From Allium sativum (taxonomy: Eukaryota; Streptophyta; Magnoliopsida; Asparagales; Amaryllidaceae): a stretch of DNA of 64,000 bases. Where the stretch lies: assembly GCA_030737875.1 (NCBI GenBank), contig CM060922.1:321503956-321567955 (forward strand). The letters run 5' to 3'. A program made the translations under genes and the position numbers. Positions 11,311 through 23,046 of the stretch are shown piece by piece (the first letter of the stretch is position 1; the number at the start of each line of letters is the position of its first letter). The notes under the pieces were generated by a model that worked only from the letters and a program-made list of their open reading frames with translations, did no database searches and was not told the origin of the DNA.

Positions 11311-11703
11311 TCGCTTGGAGTCTTTTCTTTGGACCTGCTTATTATCATTCTTAGATTTGCTTTTCTGGAGAGGTTATGACTTGGAGCTTGAAGACATCTA
11401 TCATTCGCTGCTATTGCATTTTTCTCTTTTTAATTCCAGACATTAAACTTGGTTTATTTCACGTTGTTTAAGTTGGAGTTGGAACTTATTTCTTTTTCTG
11501 CAAGCTTGATGTAATAATTTAGAATTCTGTGACTGTGGACTTTCTGTGGTTGATGACATTATATTTCTGCTGCTATGATGTTGTTACTCTATGAATTTCC
11601 TATGCTATGTTGTATCAGTGATATGTATTATTGTATTTATGTTGTATTCCAAATGATTATTCCTTACTTTCATCCTGTGGAAGTTTGGGGTTATCACAAA
11701 GAT

Positions 11704-12796
11704 AACTAGATTGCTACAAGAAACCACTACCTTTGCAACAACCATCCACTGAACGGCATGACACTGCAAATTGTCACAACCACAATGGCATTGGCTAGTT
11801 ACAACCACATCAACAAGTGAATCACTTGAATAACTCACATTCAAATTTCACCTAAATAATTCACATCCAAACTCACAACCCAACCAACTCCCCATCAGAA
11901 CAGTGAAATACAACCCTCCTCCAGAATTAAGGAAATTCGACACCGTCACAATTACCACCAGCCTATAACTAAAAGCACATAGAAACACCAGCAGCAACGA
12001 CTTACCAAAGATAATAGCACACTTCAAGAAAAACACACCAAAAGCGCAACCAACACGAACTCTACCGCACAACAATTTATAATCTTATTTTCATTAAGAA
12101 ATAATAAGGTTTATTTACAAATAGATTCAAACCTTTTTGTGAACTCAGGCTCCTATGTTTAAAAAAATGCTAATCTCCATTTATATTAAATATCTATTAA
12201 TAATGAAGTATCAAATTTTAATTTGTTGATCAATATGATTATATGTTTTGGATTACTAAATAATTCCAGACTGAGACACTAAAAATAGCAAATATCTTAT
12301 CTATATTCCAAGCGACTAAAAAGTTAAATTATGAACCCATAGTAAGAAAAATTGTTAAGATGGAAAATACAATAAATTTTCGATGATGTTATTTCTAAAG
12401 GGAAATAATCCTTGAAATGTTACTTTTAAAAAGAACCACTGTCTTTAATTCAACTACATTTATATGTTAGAAAATGTAAAAAAATGTTTTCTTCCAGTAA
12501 TAAGATATAAATTAATTACCATAACAAGTGAATATTAGGTAACCTTTTTTCATGTTAACATTACTATTTTATTGAAACAAAATCAATAACTTCAAGTGAA
12601 GTGCAAGGATACTAAGAAAACCCACTTGAAAATGAAGTAATACTATTATGAATGACTATGTAGTATTTTTTTCACAAAATTTAATAACACATTGATGAAG
12701 ATGAATCCGTGAACTTACATTAATCCACATGAGGTACTACTTTTAACTGTTGATTTAAAGCATACATACTGTGTAAATCTACTGTGAGGACAATGA
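11704..12796. other. AT-rich intergenic DNA, no gene seen
   Basis: This is the right flank of the solo LTR. No coding, RNA or repeat feature could be supported. Short minus-strand frames near 11605-12075 have no recognisable domain. Confidence 0.55.
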
Positions 12797-13600
12797 AGTT
12801 TAAAAGTCCAATATGATCTTCCTATGTCCAAATTCCCAAAGCGTGCTTCCAACCTCCAAATAAGTCAAGATAGCAAGCCAAGTAACAAAATTTTGGTGAT
12901 GATCTACAAGAAGAAATACACAAGTCCAAGAGACGATCTAAAGTCCAAATAGCCATGAAGCAAACCATTAAAAAACCCAAAATCAAGAATCCTGAATGCA
13001 ACAACAAATGACCAAAAGATCTCGAAATGAGCCAAATGCAAGGGTATTTATAGTTATAGGGGTGTAGGACTGGTATCCCCACATTTCATACCTTGGGGTT
13101 GGTATCGATCAAAGGATCGGTACCGAACCTGGGACATAGCCAAATATTCATCTTCTTTTCTTTAAATTGAAGCATCCTCTTGCGAGAGTCATCTTCGAAG
13201 TACAACTCATATTTCGGGATAAATGATTCATGAGATAGATCTTGAATTCCACCGAAGCTACACTGATCCCTGAAGCCTTGAGCACAGTTGCACCATCTTG
13301 AGGCCATCTTATGGGATACAAAATCCCTTGCAAAGTGGGATACAAATTACCAAAGACAAGAAATACCGACCCCGGGATTAGTAGTAAGAATACCAATCCC
13401 TGTGTACTTATCCAATTTTCCACCTTCCGAAACTTCTGCAAGTTGCATCGATCTAGATATGTTTCCGAGAGTTGTACCGATCCTGAAACAGTTAAACAAA
13501 ATTTTGAACTTTTCCGAAGTTCCACGACTTCGTCCAAATTGCTCCAAACTCTCCAGAGTACGTAATGGAATCTCAAGCACTCCGATAGCCAAAATCAACA
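12797..13600 (-). mobile_element. Truncated 3' LTR of the Tat-like Ty3/gypsy element
   Basis: It matches the split right LTR of the same element: 12797-12930 with 30577-30713, and 12930-13600 with 41420-42095. Shared landmarks are AATATGATCTTCCTATGTCC, AGATAGCAAGCCAAGT, CCAAAAGATCTCGAAATG, CCGAAGCTACA and CTCCGATAGCCAAAA. In element orientation it begins TGTTGATTTTGGC at 13600. The last ~250 bp of the LTR (compare 30328-30576) are missing on the left, so no intact end remains there. The two LTRs are well diverged, so this is an old element. Confidence 0.75.
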
Positions 13601-13881
13601 TGTAACTATAAGATAGCTCAACACATGCCCTTTGAAACATGTCTTTCTATTGGAAGGCATGTTTTAAATAATCCATAAATCCGAGAATCCAAAAGTCGTA
13701 AATCGCGCAATGTCCAAATAGAAATCCAATAGTCGAAAACCAGAAGTCGTAGTCTCCCTGGATCACATTAATAGAAGATTAGAATCCAAAGATCAAAAAA
13801 TATCCGATGATATCTCAGAATCGTTTTTTAAGGGAAAGCCAAAATAAAATACCCAAAAATCAGAATAACCAGGAAACTGAA
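13601..13881 (-). mobile_element. 3' end of the Tat-like internal region, left of LARD1
   Basis: A short stretch between the 3' LTR of the Tat-like element and the LARD1 insertion point; it continues at 27313. No clear polypurine tract is left beside the LTR. Its last five bases, CTGAA, are one copy of the LARD1 target duplication. Confidence 0.55.
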
Positions 13882-14539
13882 TGTAACGTCCTGCAATTTT
13901 ATCGGTTTGTATTTAAATATTTAAAACAGTTTAAATATTGAATTCGTGATATAAGTGGACTTATATCAAACGAAGTTGAACGTGTAAAAATATATTAAAT
14001 ATAATCGAGCTCATAACGACGCTGCAGTTCGTAATTTAACGTTTTGAACTTCAACTGAGCGTACATGATCCGTTACAAGTCGGATTTCCCCGAAACAAGA
14101 AACGTTCGAATCTGTTGAACTATATTTTTCTAACGGAAGTGGAAAATGGAGATTTCGTCGTATAGATTGCAAGATATGTCCAAATCAAATTTTCAAATAG
14201 TCGCTATGAAATCGTATATCGACCGTAACGGTTTATTCGATATAACTAGATATCGGTTTCGAATTTAGACAAGGTTCTTTTGAGACGTAGTGATAATATA
14301 AATTTTTGAATTTTCTGTAATTTTTAAATAATTAAATATGCAATTTTTATTTGGAGTATTTTGCACCCTATATTGATATTTTGGGGTTTCACAATATGAG
14401 TTAAACTACCGGTATTATTATAATTTTGGGATCGTGACACCTCGCTGGGCACGACCATAATTTTATTTCCGTCCATAGTAGTCGGGAAATAAATAAAGTC
14501 CTTTGTAGCCGGTACGCTAAAATCTTTGTATATATATTA

Positions 14540-16560
14540 AAATAAATATAAGTTTTCCTTACCTACTAAGTTTTGGGTATAGTATCACCTCAACATCTAC
14601 ACGCAGACTTACCCTAACATTTCACATGCAAAGGACCTTAACAGACCAAAACGTATGCTATGGTATGAAAACCCATTGGTACAGCTACTTCTTGAAAACA
14701 TAACCTATGTTATTGTCCTGTAAACCTCCAGGCTATCCTACCCCAAAGCTAACCTACATAGACACTATATCATGTACATCTGCATATATTGTGAGGTGAA
14801 AACTCGGTGCAGGCTACCCAAATTTACAGACCAATGCACAGACTAACACTTGAAAACTCAACACAACCGTAAACTTCATAGCTAAGGTATGATGGAGCAT
14901 TGAGTTTTCATATCAACGTTACCACTCTAAGCAAAAATTTGCAGACTGACTCTCTACGCCTAAGAAGCATTGAATTGTCCCCATCAAGGCCTACCATTCG
15001 TACACCAGCTACCCAATATTACAAACCTACTGATGGGAACACAGGTCTGGAATACTACCTAAAACTTACACCTTAAGTCTTACAAGAAATAACCACATGT
15101 GAATCAAAGAAGACTACCAAATGCAGTAGCACCCAAACGTACAGACAAGAATTTAGTGTTTTCTAATAAAAACGTACAGACATGAAAACTACTCAACCTT
15201 CCCCTTTGTTATACCCTAGGACATCGTGAAGTTGCAGATAGCTTTCACTGTTTTAACTGTGTAGCCTAGACTGTCTAGTTGATAAGGTAGCTTAACACTC
15301 TCTATACTCCTTATATAAATATAATAAAAAGCAGCTCCTTCATTTTTAAGTTTGCATAGCACATGCAAAGGCTTTTCATCGCAGGCTAAAACGTTTCAAT
15401 GCAGACCTATTCTCCCCTAACTCTTCTAAGCCGCATCCTAACCTGCCTAGCTATCACATGGGAAACCAAAAACAACTACACAAGCAAGTAAAATATCACA
15501 ACAGCTAACATGAAAATGACTGGAGCCATTAAAATAAATGTACAATACCATACTAGCCTGTGTATCTACGGACCTATCTACACCATATTACTTGGCCATC
15601 AAGGAGTTATAGTCTATAAATACACACCGTCTTCTTTGTATATCCCGTGTCCTCCAGGAAATGGCCAAACAAAAGCCTCTCCAAACTAAATACTCGATAT
15701 ATATATATATATATATATAAAAGAAAAATACTGTTGCGTTAAGACTGAAGTCGGAAGGCGTCTGTGAAGAGAATGGAGGTGGCTTGTTTGGAAGAGCGTA
15801 TGGGGAGAATTTTAAAGTAGTGGAAACTGGGAAGCAAGAGCGGTTGGGTTGGTTTGTTTCAAAGAAATGATGGAGCAGCGTTGGAAACTGGTAAATAGTA
15901 ATGGCCGTTGAAAACAAAAGAACAGCTCGTTGATGGAGGGGTGTGTGCATGCAGTATGGTTGGGAGCTTCATGTGTGAATTAAATTGTACAGGGGGTGTT
16001 ATGCGTGATGTTAGATGCCAGGATATAGGCAGGAACGGTGGGTATTAAGTGCGGGCTGACGGGTTTGAACGTGTGCTGTGGGCGCTAGCGGGACGAGAGC
16101 AGTTATGAAGAGGAGTTTGGGCAGTGAAGCCGTGGCGTTGGTAAGAAGAAGGATTAAGTGGGGCTGTTTCAGGAACGTGAGCATCATTTGTAGTAAAACA
16201 AGTAAACTGCTCACGTTATATCACTATATGGTGACTATCGCAGCATACAAAGGGGGAAGTAAGGGTGTAAGCGGAGTCGTGTATACACTGGAGTGGCGGG
16301 TCTTGCTTTTGTTTTGTGGAATGGTGAAGGGTCTTTGTTGGATCTGTGGTGAATCAAGGTAAAGGAAGGGTGCGGCAATGTCAGTACTGGGGGGAGCGGA
16401 TTATTGTTTTTGGAAGTGGGCATGAGCTGAAGTATTACTGAAGAAACACGATGAGCAAAACAGTTGGACGGTAACAAGGAGAAAATGGTTAACACAGAGA
16501 TGTGCGGATTTCCAGTTGGGAAGATAGCTACTTGTCACACATGGGAAGGACTGATAGGTG
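14540..16560. other. Extra ~2-kb block within the LARD1 LTR
   Basis: The first part (14580-15560) is pyrimidine/A-rich and repeats the short motif CAGAC preceded by TA, GTA or GC about ten times (for example GTACAGAC, TTACAGACC, GCAGACC). The second part (15740-16500) is strongly G-rich on the plus strand, unlike the C/T-rich leaders of the related LTRs. The ends are not marked by inverted repeats I can see. It may be captured host DNA or family-specific U3. The 3' LTR copy is at about 21854-23880. Confidence 0.45.
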
Positions 16561-16983
16561 AGATTATGTATTAAGTTTATAGTTTTTAGTTAGTTTAACT
16601 TATAACATGATAAGCTTATTTAAACTGTTAATTGGTTAACCAAGAAAACATATAACGTACGGGCATAGAATAGGTTAGTCACGATTTCGGAAATTATATA
16701 ACCATATCGATAAATAAAACACAATAGTTTAACACTTGGTTAGGCCTAAATTGTCAGTAAATATTAGTGGCCGAATTCACTTACAGTTAATGTAATTAAG
16801 GAACAATATGATTTATAGTGGCATATTATAGCAGAGTTGAGAGCTGTCTATCACACTGAATCCGTAGGCTACGCAATAAAACTGGTTTGAAGCGATTTGA
16901 AGCTCGTTGGGAATTATGATGGATTTAGAGTGTCTGATTCGAATCAACCGACCGTTAATCGTATTTAACAATTAACGTCCAAG

Positions 16984-16989
16984 GTGAGT
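16984..16989 (+). promoter_or_regulatory. Splice-donor-like site in the LARD1 5' LTR
   Basis: CCAAG|GTGAGT, a near-consensus plant 5' splice site, at the place equivalent to the AGGTGAG of the other giant LTRs. Function is inferred from conservation only. Confidence 0.4.
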
Positions 16990-18539
16990 AAATTCACTAA
17001 CTCTGTTTTATTTAAAATATCTTAATTATATTTTAAATAAATGGTTGAATGTTGTGTGATGGTTGTTTTAGTAGATTACATCTAAATTGATTGAATATTA
17101 TATATCGTTGCATATATACACATCATTGGTAGGACTGAATCCATCGATTTTAATATTCCCTGGTATGGAATCAGTGTAAATGGTTGACTAATATCGGTGG
17201 ATGCGGGAAACCGGTTGGAGGAACCCAACCGGATTCCTCAATATTTATATATACCGTTTGTTTCATATGCACTGTTTGAACACAATTGACATTCAAACCC
17301 TGTGTGATATTGATATTGAATGAAAATTCAACAATGGTTTTGATTTAATCAATAGACGGTATCGATTAAGAAATGGCAGCAGACGACCGTAATTTCATCT
17401 TTTTGTTAAGATGTTGAATTGTATCAGACGAATCAGCGAGGTTAAATTTATAAAAAAATTATATTTTCATAATTGAGGTGAAGTTTTAAATTTATAATAG
17501 AAATTCTATTATAAATTAATACTTTGTAGTTACTTTTATAAAGTGAATATAAACCATTGCTTTAGACATTCTATATAAAGTTATAAAGAGATAAAAGTTA
17601 TAAATTATCCTATGAGTAAATCTTTTTGGATAATAAAGAAATAAATTGTTTTACTTCAGGAATGAATGATTATTATTTAATTGTTAAAGTAATTGTTTCT
17701 TAAATGGATTTCATTTAAGATGGCATGGGGTTGTAATGGTATGTTAGTTTAATTAAGTATAACAATTCAAGTAAAAGTTAAACGACTAAAGACAGAACGT
17801 AAGTGTGTTTTGATAAAGAAGTTATAAATGGAATTGCATAAAGATGATGAAACGGAAAGTTAATGTTTAAGATAAATAATTATAAACAGCCGAGTTTTCA
17901 AAATAAGAATATGGCATTGTAAAACCATATTTAAAATAGAGCAGAAGTACGATTTGATGGATTGTAAAGTATAAGAGGTTAGAGTTACGAACTTATATCT
18001 ATTCTAAGATAAGAACGTTGTCGATCAAGGTCTGAGAGGTAATTAAAATACCCCAACTTAAACGGCTTCATTATTATCGAGGGATGGTATTTGTTTGTAA
18101 CGGAAGAGATGTCAAGATTTTTATAAAGGAAAGAGGTGTCGAGATTAGTATAAAGTGGAATATAACAACGCATTGCAAGTCTTAGAACTATAGCGATAAA
18201 ATAACGCTGTTGACCAGGCTTTAGCGTGACTGTGATGTCGAGATTAGTGATAAAGGGGAATAACACAGCGTATTGCAAGTTTTTACTATAACGACAAATT
18301 AACGTTGTTAACCAAGCTTAAGCGTGATTATTATATATAACACTATTCATTAGAAGGGTTTGAAATTCACTCATCTCAAGTGATAAGAAAATAATTATGT
18401 TTTCCCCAAAGAAGTGTAAATGAATTATAAGAAGTGTGAAAGTTCTAAGATGGGGTTGGGAAATAATTGGTGAGATATGGGAATTCGAATAATAAAAATA
18501 AATGTTAAATAAAGAGTGGTCGTGGTTGTGTGATATTAG

Positions 18540-19640
18540 TTATACATTGGAAGGAATATTTTTTTTACTCTGATAGTTGAATAACCGACTATCGAAGTGT
18601 TTTGACCATCGTTGTCGATACAGAGAGACCGGTTGGATCTATTATCCGAAAACCACTCCGTATAGGCATAAGCGCTGCGAGTTTGACTATGCTGAAGAAA
18701 ATTGAAGACGAAGTGAAATGCAAGGGTCGTTCTATTCTAGAGCGGTGCTTTCTGTTTGTCCAGTCCCAGGACAACTTGTATAGACGAATGCCTGACAAAG
18801 TATTCCTAACGGTCACATAAGACGATCCTTTCAAGGTATTACGTCTGGTGGCGGAGAAATTTGTTTCTCTTAGCTTTGATACCCGTAATATTTTTGGGAA
18901 GATCGACTAGTGATTGGACAGGTTTGACGATGTGGCATTCAAAGTGAATGGTGATCAGATGTTCTGAAGAAAGACGTAGCCTCTAGCTTCACAACCGGGA
19001 AATGACAAAAATCGGGCAGGCAGCATGGCTATGTGGGTCGCTCCCATTAGGGTGTATAATCACCTATCTAGAGAAATTCCTTTTGTTTCTTAATCTATCG
19101 ATTCTGCCCATTCGGGAACGGTGGTTTGAGTCCAACCGTTGGTGATATACATTCGATACACTCAAGCGAAATGAGTGGTCGGTCATGTGTGGGCCGGGTT
19201 GCAAGACGTTCTTGTTGAACCCAGTGTATTCGCCTCTAGAGATACACTATCGGTAGGTGGACCCATACCTTGTCATAGTTAGAATCCAATCTCCAATAAG
19301 CGCCCTGCGGTTTTTGATTTTATACTATGTATGTAGATCGTGAGATGCAAGCGTTCTGCTATTTGGTTATTTACTTGATTAGACATTATTATAATATCAC
19401 TGGATTTTGATATCAAAATATTTTGGGTTATAGTAAGGTAAAAACCGTCCATGTTTATGTGTGGGTTGGTCTTACTATTATCTTTTTTTATTTCAAAAGG
19501 ATTTTCAAAGTTAAACCGTATGGTTGGAATTTACTCACACCAGTCCCATGACTGACCCAGAGTTTATTTTGTTTGTTCTTTCCTAAACTCTTGGGTGCCC
19601 AAATTTGTACGGGCAGTCAAGTGTTTCAGGCTTTACAGAT
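18540..19640 (+). other. Conserved hairpin-rich LTR core (LARD1 5' LTR copy)
   Basis: Hairpins: GATAGT/ACTATC at 18572-18593; GAGAAA/TTTCTC after GTGGCG at 18854-18869; CAGTC/GACTG at 19541-19554; TGCCC/GGGCA at 19596-19615. The GAGGCGCCTC palindrome of the other families is not present. Stem sequences of the first two differ from those in LARD2 and the solo LTR, but pairing is kept. The 3' LTR copy is at about 25860-26960; there GTTTCTC has become GTTACTC, which weakens one stem. Confidence 0.65.
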
Positions 19641-19984
19641 ACACTTGGAGGAGCTTGAAGCAGGAGTCTTCACTGTTGGTTATTTAGAGTTATTTCCGCT
19701 GTGATATGATGTATTGTATTCTGATAACGGTATGTATATACAATACAGTTTTTTATTTCAAAGTTATGTTATATAATATATTTTATTCGTTCCGCTGTGA
19801 GACTCGTGTTTACTCTGATCTTGCTCAGTTGTGTTCTTCTTCTTCTTCTATTCTATTAGTTCTATCTTATCTTTATCATCCTCTTATTTCTTTCTATTAA
19901 TGATTCGTATTTCCGTGCAATTTGGGTCAGACTTGTATGGTATCTGGTCTACTCAAAGGGCTCGAATTTGCGGGTCATTACAGT

Positions 19985-19996
19985 TGGTATCAGAGC
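19985..19996 (+). other. LARD1 primer-binding site (tRNA-Met)
   Basis: TGGTATCAGAGC two bases after the LTR end CATTACA. This is the standard complement of plant initiator tRNA-Met and is intact. Confidence 0.95.
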
Positions 19997-20616
19997 CTAA
20001 GGTTAAGTGATTACCTTGGCTCTGTGGCGTAACTCAATAGAGATGGAGTTAGTAATACTCTAGATTGAGTTTGAGTGTATATACAAGAGAGCGTATGTGT
20101 AAATTAATATATAATAGTTTTATATTGTGTTGATTGGTTTGTCGAGTGGTTTAAAAATCCTGGTCGATATGGTAGTGCACACTATATCGAAAAGTTTTTC
20201 TGAACTCTTTAACAGAGTAATTCGACACAGTATTGTTTTAAAAAAAGGGTAAATGTAATAATTTTACCCAAAATATATTTTGATATAAAAGAGATATATA
20301 TATTGGAATTATTATAATTGATGTGTTTGTTGATATTAAAATCGAATATGATTATAATTGAGATGGTTATAAATTACCAATCAGAATTCATATAAGATAA
20401 ATCAAGTTGAACCAAATCTAGATTTAAATCAAGATTGGAATTTAATTTTCTGGAACTTGAAAAAGTGTTCGTAAATGAATTTTGAATTTAAAATAAGGAA
20501 ATTTTAAGATCCTGGTAATTTAAAATTGTTTTTCAAATATTTTAAAGAGTATTTTTGAATTGATTTCAAAATAGAAGTATTTAAGAATAAGTTTTGAAGT
20601 GAAATAGTATTAAACT

Positions 20617-20690
20617 CACTTCGATCACTGGAAAATAATTCTGATGATGACGGCCGCATCATCAGTGTAATTTTCGAGTTTCCAAGTGAC
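20617..20690 (+). ncRNA. Candidate RNA dimerisation/packaging hairpin of LARD1
   Basis: An inner perfect 9-bp stem CTGATGATG (20641-20649) / CATCATCAG (20657-20665) encloses the 7-base loop A-CGGCCG, whose CGGCCG is self-complementary. The stem extends outward imperfectly through GAAAAT/ATTTTC and CACTT/AAGTG to 20617 and 20690. It lies ~620 nt downstream of the primer-binding site. A counterpart of the same architecture, but with AGATCT in the loop, occurs in LARD2. The kissing-loop role is inferred by analogy with retroviral dimerisation sites. Confidence 0.6.
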
Positions 20691-21182
20691 GGATTACTAC
20701 CAAAGGTTTTGTTTTGAGTTGCTTGAGAAAATAAGTGTTTGGAAATTCAAATGTTTTGAATGGTTGCTATTATATGTAATTATATATGATTTCAAACTTA
20801 TTTGAAATAAAAACCCAGGGATTTGAATTCTGAAATATAAACTAATTGAAATGGTAAAAACGAATAAATTTGAATATAACCAAAGTCAGTTAAAAGGAAA
20901 TCGTATTGGGATTGAATTAAATTTGTGAAATGAGATATTGGATTGGAACCGAGTTTGGTTATGGAATTGGATTGTTGACCAAGAATTTGGAAGTAAGATG
21001 GAACTGGAAGTTGAAATGAAATAGGGGTTGAGTATAAGAGAATTATTGATATAAGGATAAAAGATTCGACGCAAGGATTGCGTTATGGGGATGTGAAGTA
21101 TGAAATTTCAACCAAGCAGGTTGTGAGGGGTTAAAATTAGAGCATCTCCACTTCTTAGCAATTTCGAGGACGAAATTATTTT

Positions 21183-21195
21183 AAGGGGGAAGGAA
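21183..21195 (+). other. LARD1 polypurine tract with residual pol tail
   Basis: AAGGGGGAAGGAA directly abuts the 3' LTR TG. The 26 bases before it (21157 onward) read SNFEDEIIL in one frame and then run through the tract, a C-terminal pol tail commonly seen before the tract in plant Ty3/gypsy elements. It marks descent from a coding ancestor. Confidence 0.85.
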
Positions 21196-23007
21196 TGTAA
21201 CGTCCTGCAATTTTATCGGTTTGTATTTAAATATTTAAAACAGTTTAAATATTGAATTCGTGATATAAGTGGACTTATATCAAACGAAGTTGAACGTGTA
21301 AAAATATATTAAATATAATCGAGCTCATAACGACGCTGCAGTTCGTAATTTAACGTTTTGAACTTCAACTGAGCGTACATGATCCGTTACAAGTCGGATT
21401 TCCCCGAAACAAGAAACGTTCGAATCTGTTGAACTATATTTTTCTAACGGAAGTGGAAAATGGAGATTTCGTCGTATAGATTGCAAGATATGTCCAAATC
21501 AAATTTTCAAATAGTCGCTATGAAATCGTATATCGACCGTAACGGTTTATTCGATATAACTAGATATCGGTTTCGAATTTAGACAAGGTTCTTTTGAGAC
21601 GTAGTGATAATTTAAATTTTTGAATTTTCTGTAATTTTTAAATAATTAAATATGCAATTTTTATTTGGAGTATTTTGCACCCTATATTGATATTTTGGGG
21701 TTTCACAATATGAGTTAAACTACCGGTATTATTATAATTTTGGGATCGTGACACCTCGCTGGGCACGACCATAATTTTATTTCCGTCCATAGTAGTCGGG
21801 AAATAAATAAAGTCCTTTGTAGCCGGTACGCTAAAATCTTTGTATATATATTAAAATAAATATAAGTTTTCCTTACCTACTAAGTTTTGGGTATAGTATC
21901 ACCTCAACATCTACACGCAGACTTACCCTAACATTTCACATGCAAAGGACCTTAACAGACCAAAACGTATGCTATGGTATGAAAACCCATTGGTACAGCT
22001 ACTTCTTGAAAACATAACCTATGTTATTGTCCTGTAAACCTCCAGGCTATCCTACCCCAAAGCTAACCTACATAGACACTATATCATGTACATCTGCATA
22101 TATTGTGAGGTGAAAACTCGGTGCAGGCTACCCAAATTTACAGACCAATGCACAGACTAACACTTGAAAACTCAACACAACCGTAAACTTCATAGCTAAG
22201 GTATGATGGAGCATTGAGTTTTCATATCAACGTTACCACTCTAAGCAAAAATTTGCAGACTGGCTCTCTACGCCTAAGAAGCATTGAATTGTCCCCATCA
22301 AGGCCTACCATTCGTACACCAGCTACCCAATATTACAAACCTACTGATGGGAACACAGGTCTGGAATACTACCTAAAACTTGCACCTTAAGTCTTACAAG
22401 AAATAACCACATGTGAATCAAAGAAGACTACCAAATGCAGTAGCACCCAAACGTACAGACAAGAATTTAGTGTTTTCTAATAAAAACGTACAGACATGAA
22501 AACTACTCAACCTTCCCCTTTGTTATACCCTAGGACATCGTGAAGTTGCAGATAGCTTTCACTGTTTTAACTGTGTAGCCTAGACTGTCTAGTTGATAAG
22601 GTAGCTTAACACTCTCTATACTCCTTATATAAATATAATAAAAAGCAGCTCCTTCATTTTTAAGTTTGCATAGCACATGCAAAGGCTTTTCATCGCAGGC
22701 TAAAACGTTTCAATGCAGACCTATTCTCCCCTAACTCTTCTAAGCCGCATCCTAACCTGCCTAGCTATCACATGGGAAACCAAAAACAACTACACAAGCA
22801 AGTAAAATATCACAACAGCTAACATGAAAATGACTGGAGCCATTAAAATAAATGTACAATACCATACTAGCCTGTGTATCTACGGACCTATCTACACCAT
22901 ATTACTTGGCCATCAAGGAGTTATAGTCTATAAATACACACCGTCTTCTTTGTATATCCCGTGTCCTCCAGGAAATGGCCAAACAAAAGCCTCTCCAAAC
23001 TAAATAC

Positions 23008-23046
<39 letters not shown>

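Larger units (their letters stand above)
6336..11698 (+). mobile_element. 5.36-kb solo LTR of a giant-LTR Ty3/gypsy family
   Basis: It starts TGTAACAACCCGG and ends GGGTTATCACA, with inverted ends TGTAACAACCC / GGGTTATCACA. It is flanked by a perfect 5-bp direct repeat AAGAT (6331-6335 and 11699-11703), and no internal domain or second LTR adjoins it. This is the signature of a solo LTR left by LTR-LTR recombination. In order it holds U3 blocks shared with LARD2, a TATA box (7220-7229), a C/T-rich leader, a splice-donor-like CTAGGTGAG (donor at 7780), ~99-bp AT-rich tandem repeats, a second TATA-like site (about 9745), the hairpin-rich core (10020-11310), and a TTTCTGCTGC motif (about 11568) before the end. 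No protein is encoded; short frames here are chance. Confidence 0.9.
13882..19982 (+). repeat. LARD1 5' LTR
   Basis: The U3 start (13882-14290) is homologous to the plus-strand LTR beginning at 57500 and, more weakly, to the solo LTR and LARD2 (shared AGTCGCTAT block near 14200). Between about 14540 and 16560 lies a compositionally different block not seen in the related LTRs, including an (AT)n run that ends in TATATAAAAG (about 15713-15722), a possible TATA box. Next come a splice-donor-like AAGGTGAGT (16981-16989), AT-rich sequence, the hairpin-rich core (18540-19640) and TTTCCGCTGTGATATGATGT near 19694. The longest open frames (94-120 codons, near 15588-16495) match nothing I recognise and are read as chance. 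Confidence 0.93.
19983..21195 (+). mobile_element. LARD1 internal domain, non-coding
   Basis: 1,213 bp from the primer-binding site to the polypurine tract. It is AT-rich and interrupted by stops in every frame. The notable contents are the extended hairpin at 20617-20690 and the pol-tail trace plus polypurine tract at 21157-21195. The minus-strand frame at 20886-21074 has no recognisable domain. Confidence 0.9.

Noticed and set aside
13148..13640. Overlapping 84-142-codon frames on both strands
   Set aside because: They lie within the Tat-like LTR; the paralogous copy at 41640-42060 does not keep them open.
16078..16362. 94-codon frame identical in both LARD1 LTRs (second copy 23400-23684)
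   Set aside because: Identity only reflects the recent origin of the two LTRs. There is no domain, and overlapping frames on the other strand are equally open because the block is G-rich.
19985..19996. tRNA gene suggested by tRNA-Met-like sequence
   Set aside because: Only the 12-base complement of the tRNA 3' end is present (also at 1030 and 50946). These are primer-binding sites, not tRNA genes.
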